NCBI RefSeq assembly: GCF_003665435.1
Contig: NZ_CP023407.1
Coordinates: 6,630,501-6,694,500, forward strand
Direction of reading: 5' to 3'
Length of the DNA: 64,000 bases
From: Streptomyces fungicidicus
GTDB lineage: Bacteria; Actinomycetota; Actinomycetes; Streptomycetales; Streptomycetaceae
Under the pieces are notes generated by a model, which was given only the letters and a program-made list of their open reading frames with translations, searched no databases and was not told the origin of the DNA. Positions 60,673 to 64,000 of this stretch are shown here, in pieces. The stretch's first letter is position 1. Each line of letters starts with the position of its first letter. The position numbers and the translations under genes are program-made.

Positions 60673-61473
60673 ATGGAATTCACGCTCCTCGGCCCCGTCG
60701 GGATCGTCACGAAGCACGAGCACGTTCCGATCGCCGGCTCCCGTCAACGGATCCTGCTGGCCTCACTTCTCGTCAGCGGAGGCCGGCTGCTGACGAACGA
60801 GCAGCTCTACAGCGAGCTGTGGGGGGACGAGCCGCCCCACACCGCCCACAACGCGCTCCAGGCGCAGGTGTCCCGGCTGCGCCGCACACTGAGCCGGCTC
60901 GCCGACCCGTCGGAGCCGGCGCCCGCCCTCGTCACCCACTCCGCCGGGTACGTCCTGAAGGCCGACCCCGCGCGGATCGACATGAACGACTTCCGGCGCC
61001 GGATCACCGAAGCCAGGGCAGTCGCCGACCGTGACCCGATGGCGGCCGTGGGCCTGCTGGAGTCCGGAATCGCCCTGTGGCAGGGCAAGCCGCTGCAGGA
61101 CACCGGCACCAGCCCGCTGTGCCACAGCACGGCCGTCCAGCTGGAGGAGGAGTTCCTGGCGGCGCACGAGGCCAAGCTGGAGCTGAAGCTGCGCTGCGGT
61201 CTCACCGAGGACGCGATCGGCGAGCTCCGGGCGATCGGCGTGGTGCACCCGTGGCGGGAACGCATCACCGAACTCCTGATGCTCGCCCTGTACCGCGTCG
61301 GCCGCCGCGCGGAGGCCCTGGAGACCTACCACAGCACCCGCCGCCAGCTCACCGACCACCTCGGCATCGAGCCGTCCCGCCGGCTGAAGGAGACGCTCCA
61401 GGTCATCCTCCGCGAGGACCCGGTGCCGCTGGCGCCGCTCCGCCCGTCACCGCTGTCGGCCCTCGCCCGCTGA
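60673..61473 (+). CDS. SARP-family regulator 3
   Basis: A 266-residue SARP. The winged HTH starts MEFTLLGPVGIVTKHEHVPIAGSRQRILLASLLVSGG and reaches GYVLKADPARID (about 95). The BTAD domain is complete (ALYRVGRRAEALETYHSTRRQLTDHLGIEPSRRL). The ATG at 60673 has GAGG upstream and gives the standard SARP N-terminus; a 19-codon extension is not needed. It differs clearly from SARP 2, so the pair is not a recent duplication. It ends 29 bp from the convergent DeoR gene. Confidence 0.86.
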   Translation: MEFTLLGPVGIVTKHEHVPIAGSRQRILLASLLVSGGRLLTNEQLYSELWGDEPPHTAHNALQAQVSRLRRTLSRLADPSEPAPALVTHSAGYVLKADPARIDMNDFRRRITEARAVADRDPMAAVGLLESGIALWQGKPLQDTGTSPLCHSTAVQLEEEFLAAHEAKLELKLRCGLTEDAIGELRAIGVVHPWRERITELLMLALYRVGRRAEALETYHSTRRQLTDHLGIEPSRRLKETLQVILREDPVPLAPLRPSPLSALAR

Positions 61474-61502
61474 CCGGGGCGCCCCGGCGGGGAGCGCCGT
61501 CC

Positions 61503-62321
61503 TCAGTCCCCTTCCGCGGGGGCGGGCCGGTCCGGTGACGGTTCGTCCACCGGCTCGGCCAGCACCACCCGCGTACCGCGCCCGGTGAACGCCGCGACGT
61601 CGGCGTCCGTCGCCGAGGCGTCCGTGACCAGGGTCCAGCCGGCCGGCAGCTGGGCCCACGCGTGGAACGGGGCCCGGCCCAGTTTCGCCGCGTGGGCCAG
61701 GACGTACGTGCGGGCGGCCCGCCGGGCCATCAGTTCCTTCAGGCGGGTCTGCCGCAGGTCCGCCTCGCAGATCCCGCCGTCCGCCGTGACACCGTCCGCG
61801 GAGAGGAAGACCCGGTCGAACGTCATCCGTTCCAGCGCCGCCTCCGTCAGCGGGCCCACGAACGCCTGGCTGAGCGGACGCAGCGTCCCGCCCAGGCACT
61901 CGACGTGAACGGACTCGACGTCCGCCAGTTCGTGCAGCGCCGTCAGACCGGTGGTGGCGACCGTGAGGTCCTTCGCCGTACGCAGCTCGTGCGCCAGCGC
62001 CCCGACCGTCGACCCGGCGTCCAGCAGCACGGTCTCACCGGGCTGTACCTGCGCCGCCGCCCAGCGGGCGATGGCCCGCTTCTGCGCGTACGCCTCCGTG
62101 GTGCGCTGCCGCAGCGACGCCTCCGGATGCGCGTTCAGCGCCATCGCCCCGCCGTACGTGCGGGCCAGCCGGCCGTCGGCGGTGAGCCGGGCCAGATCGC
62201 GGCGGATCGTTGAGGCGGTCACGCCGAAGTGCCGGGACAGTTCCTCGACGCTGGCCAGGCCGGTGGTGGTGGCGAGTCGCAGGATCTCCTCACGCCGAGC
62301 CTGGGATCCGTTGGGCGGCAT
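61503..62321 (-). CDS. DeoR-family transcriptional regulator
   Basis: A 272-residue DeoR repressor. The N-terminal HTH is RREEILRLATTTGLASVEELSRHFGVTASTIRRDL (about 10-44), followed by the DeoRC sugar-phosphate sensor domain (LLDAGSTVGALA, GGTLRPLSQAFVGP). The ATG at 62321 has AAGGA seven bases upstream. It is 25 bp downstream of the PdxA2-like gene and probably controls this sugar-acid operon with a phosphorylated intermediate as effector. It marks the end of the regulator cluster and the return to primary metabolism. Confidence 0.9.
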   Translation of the reverse strand: MPPNGSQARREEILRLATTTGLASVEELSRHFGVTASTIRRDLARLTADGRLARTYGGAMALNAHPEASLRQRTTEAYAQKRAIARWAAAQVQPGETVLLDAGSTVGALAHELRTAKDLTVATTGLTALHELADVESVHVECLGGTLRPLSQAFVGPLTEAALERMTFDRVFLSADGVTADGGICEADLRQTRLKELMARRAARTYVLAHAAKLGRAPFHAWAQLPAGWTLVTDASATDADVAAFTGRGTRVVLAEPVDEPSPDRPAPAEGD

Positions 62322-62346
62322 CAAGTGTCCTTCGCGATACGTGGGT

Positions 62347-63351
62347 TCAGCGGGCGGTGGACATCTCGGCGGCCTGCCGCAGCGCCTCGATCATGCTACC
62401 GGCCTCGGCCTTCCCCGTACCGGCGATGTCGAAAGCCGTGCCGTGGTCGACGGAGGTGCGGATGACCGGGAGGCCGACGGTGAGGTTGACGCCGGCCTCG
62501 ATGCCGAGCACCTTGACGGGGCCGTGGCCCTGGTCGTGGTACATCGCCACGATGAGGTCGTAGTCGCCCCGGGAGGCCAGGAAGAACGCCGTGTCGGCGG
62601 GCAGCGGGCCGCGGGCGTCGATGCCGTCGCGGCGCACCGTCTCCAGCGCCGGGACGATCTTCTCCTCCTCCTCGCCGTACCCGAACAGCCCGTTCTCGCC
62701 GGCGTGCGGGTTGATCCCGCAGACCCCGATGACGGGGGCGGCCACCCCGGCCCGGACCATCGCCTCGTGGCCGCGGCGCACGGTCCGCTCGACCAGGCCG
62801 GGCTCGATCCGGTTGACGGCGTCGATGAGACCGATGTGGGTGGTGACGTGGATGACCTTCACCTTCTCGGTGGAGAGCATCATCGACACCTCCTCCACCC
62901 CGGTGAAGTGGGCCAGCAGTTCGGTGTGCCCGGGGTAGACGTGCCCGGCCGCGTGCAGCGCCTCCTTGTTGAGGGGGGCGGTGCAGATGCCGTCGATCTC
63001 CCCGGCGAGGGCCAGCTCGGCGGCCCGCTTGACGTACTCGTAGGCGGCGTTGCCGGCCGCGGCGGACAGCGTGCCCCAGGCCAGGCCGGCGGGGAGCAGT
63101 CCGAGGTCGACGACGTTGATCCGGCCCGGTGCGGACTCGGCCGCCGCCGGTGACGGGACGGCCACGATCTCGCAGTCGGCGCCGAGGATCCGGGCGGCCT
63201 CCCGCAGCCGCGCGGCGTCACCGATCACCACCGGCCGGCACCGGCCCAGCGTCGCGGCGTCCAGCACGGCGGGCACGATCACCTCGGGCCCGATACCGGC
63301 ACCGTCGCCCATGGTGACACCGATGAGGGGGAGGGGCTGCTGCGCGTTCAC
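62347..63351 (-). CDS. PdxA2-type 4-phospho-threonate/erythronate dehydrogenase
   Basis: A 334-residue PdxA-family oxidative decarboxylase: GVTMGDGAGIGPEV at the N-terminus, metal ligands in YPGHTELLAHF and AMYHDQGHGPVK, and TSVDHGTAFDIAG at the C-terminus. PdxA itself works in vitamin B6 synthesis; the pairing with a DUF1537 kinase is diagnostic of PdxA2, which acts on 4-phospho-D-threonate or -erythronate. The GTG at 63351 overlaps the kinase stop (GTGA). Confidence 0.88.
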   Translation of the reverse strand: MNAQQPLPLIGVTMGDGAGIGPEVIVPAVLDAATLGRCRPVVIGDAARLREAARILGADCEIVAVPSPAAAESAPGRINVVDLGLLPAGLAWGTLSAAAGNAAYEYVKRAAELALAGEIDGICTAPLNKEALHAAGHVYPGHTELLAHFTGVEEVSMMLSTEKVKVIHVTTHIGLIDAVNRIEPGLVERTVRRGHEAMVRAGVAAPVIGVCGINPHAGENGLFGYGEEEEKIVPALETVRRDGIDARGPLPADTAFFLASRGDYDLIVAMYHDQGHGPVKVLGIEAGVNLTVGLPVIRTSVDHGTAFDIAGTGKAEAGSMIEALRQAAEMSTAR

Positions 63352-64000
63352 TGGGTGACTCCTTGCTGAGAGGGGCGGAGTGCCGCCGCGATACGGACGA
63401 ACGAGTCCGGGCCGCCGAAGCTCCCGGGGCGGGTGACGACCGACCGGCCGTCGGTGGTGGTGCAGTGCACGGCGCCGTGGTGGATCTCTCCGACGGGCCG
63501 CAGCGTGGTGACGCCGAGCGCGTCCAGCACCCGGCGGGCCGTCTCACCGCCGGTCAGGACGAGGTCCGGACGCCCGGGCAGCGCGGAGACGGCCCGGGCG
63601 AGGCCCGCCACGACCGCCCGTGCCGCACCGGCCCGGACCCCGCCGGCGCCGTCCACGGACACCACGGTGACCGTGCCGGGCGCGGGAGCGGGCAGCACGA
63701 CGGTGTCCGTCCCGGCCAACTGCCCCGGCGCCAGCACGACATGCCGCGCCCCGGCCGCCACCAGCCGCCCCACCTGCTCACCCACCACAGGCTCCGCACT
63801 CCCGGCAACGACGAGCAGCCCCCGCCCCCCGGTCCCGACCGTGTCGTACACCGGTACGACCGCCCGGGCGGCCCCCGACGCCGCGTCCGGGCACGTCGCG
63901 GTCGGTCCGGCGGGGGAGGGCGGTGAGGCCGGTTCGGTGGTCGCCGTGGCCGGGGTGTGGGTGGCGGCTGTCGGCCCCGTGGCTTCCGCCGGTGCCGTCG
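63348..64000 (-). CDS. Four-carbon acid sugar kinase (DUF1537), C-terminal part
   Basis: The frame is open to the right edge of the window. The visible part is the C-terminal nucleotide-binding domain: VLTGGETARRVLDALGV, VGEIHHGAVHC and TRPGSFGGPDSF. The preceding Ala/Pro/Thr-rich stretch looks like an unusual interdomain linker. An internal GTG at 63851 is not taken as the start, because the N-terminal substrate domain of this family should lie further upstream. It phosphorylates threonate/erythronate-type acids ahead of the PdxA2-like enzyme. Confidence 0.82.
   Translation of the reverse strand, partial: TAPAEATGPTAATHTPATATTEPASPPSPAGPTATCPDAASGAARAVVPVYDTVGTGGRGLLVVAGSAEPVVGEQVGRLVAAGARHVVLAPGQLAGTDTVVLPAPAPGTVTVVSVDGAGGVRAGAARAVVAGLARAVSALPGRPDLVLTGGETARRVLDALGVTTLRPVGEIHHGAVHCTTTDGRSVVTRPGSFGGPDSFVRIAAALRPSQQGVTQ

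Overview
The window is high-GC DNA with Streptomyces-type gene organisation: GTG starts, ATGA/GTGA stop-start overlaps, SARP and LAL regulators. It is mostly a secondary-metabolite locus between primary-metabolism flanks. All functions are read from sequence only; no database search was run.

Left flank (1-12399): the end of a sulfonate/taurine-type ABC importer; a minus-strand run of a secreted selenium-binding-protein-like beta-propeller, a membrane-anchored protein of unknown function and a siroheme nitrite/sulfite reductase; a two-component system; a DHA2-type MFS pump with a DUF3291-like protein, both divergent from a MerR regulator; and a COG2907-type flavoprotein.

Module 1 (12605-33884, minus strand) is an iterative PUFA-synthase-like system in one tightly coupled operon: discrete ACP, thioesterase, PfaA-like KS-AT-ACPx3-KR-DH', PfaB/PfaC-like fusion KS-CLF-AT-DH-DH, PfaD-like enoyl reductase, two acyl-CoA-dehydrogenase homologues and a Sfp-type PPTase. 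A LAL-family regulator (34423-37227) diverges from it.

Module 2 (37267-58608) makes and joins aromatic acids. A class II DAHP synthase, PhzE-like ADIC synthase (broken by a -1 frameshift as given), PhzD-like isochorismatase and DhbA-like dehydrogenase should give 3-hydroxyanthranilate. An aryl carrier protein, DhbE-like AMP ligase, PaaK-like ligase, KAS III-like acyltransferase and an amidohydrolase match the activation, amide-bond and cyclisation set known from benzoxazole antibiotics (A33853, nataxazole, caboxamycin). A DegT aminotransferase, luciferase-like monooxygenase, flavin reductase, NikD/MSOX-family oxidase and small tautomerase could make 3-hydroxypicolinate from lysine. A heterodimeric ABC exporter with a TetR regulator probably exports the product. 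The best prediction is an A33853-like benzoxazole, with the PUFA-like system as a lipid partner or a co-localised second cluster.

Regulation: three SARP genes, one LAL gene and two recurrent DNA motifs. TGAGT-N7-ACTCA occurs twice in each of two divergent promoter regions of module 2. TGTCAGC-like heptamers repeated every 11 bp lie upstream of the LAL gene, the aminotransferase and one SARP gene.

Right flank (58772-64000): a sirohydrochlorin chelatase, two divergent SARP genes, and a DUF1537 kinase / PdxA2 / DeoR operon for four-carbon sugar-acid catabolism.
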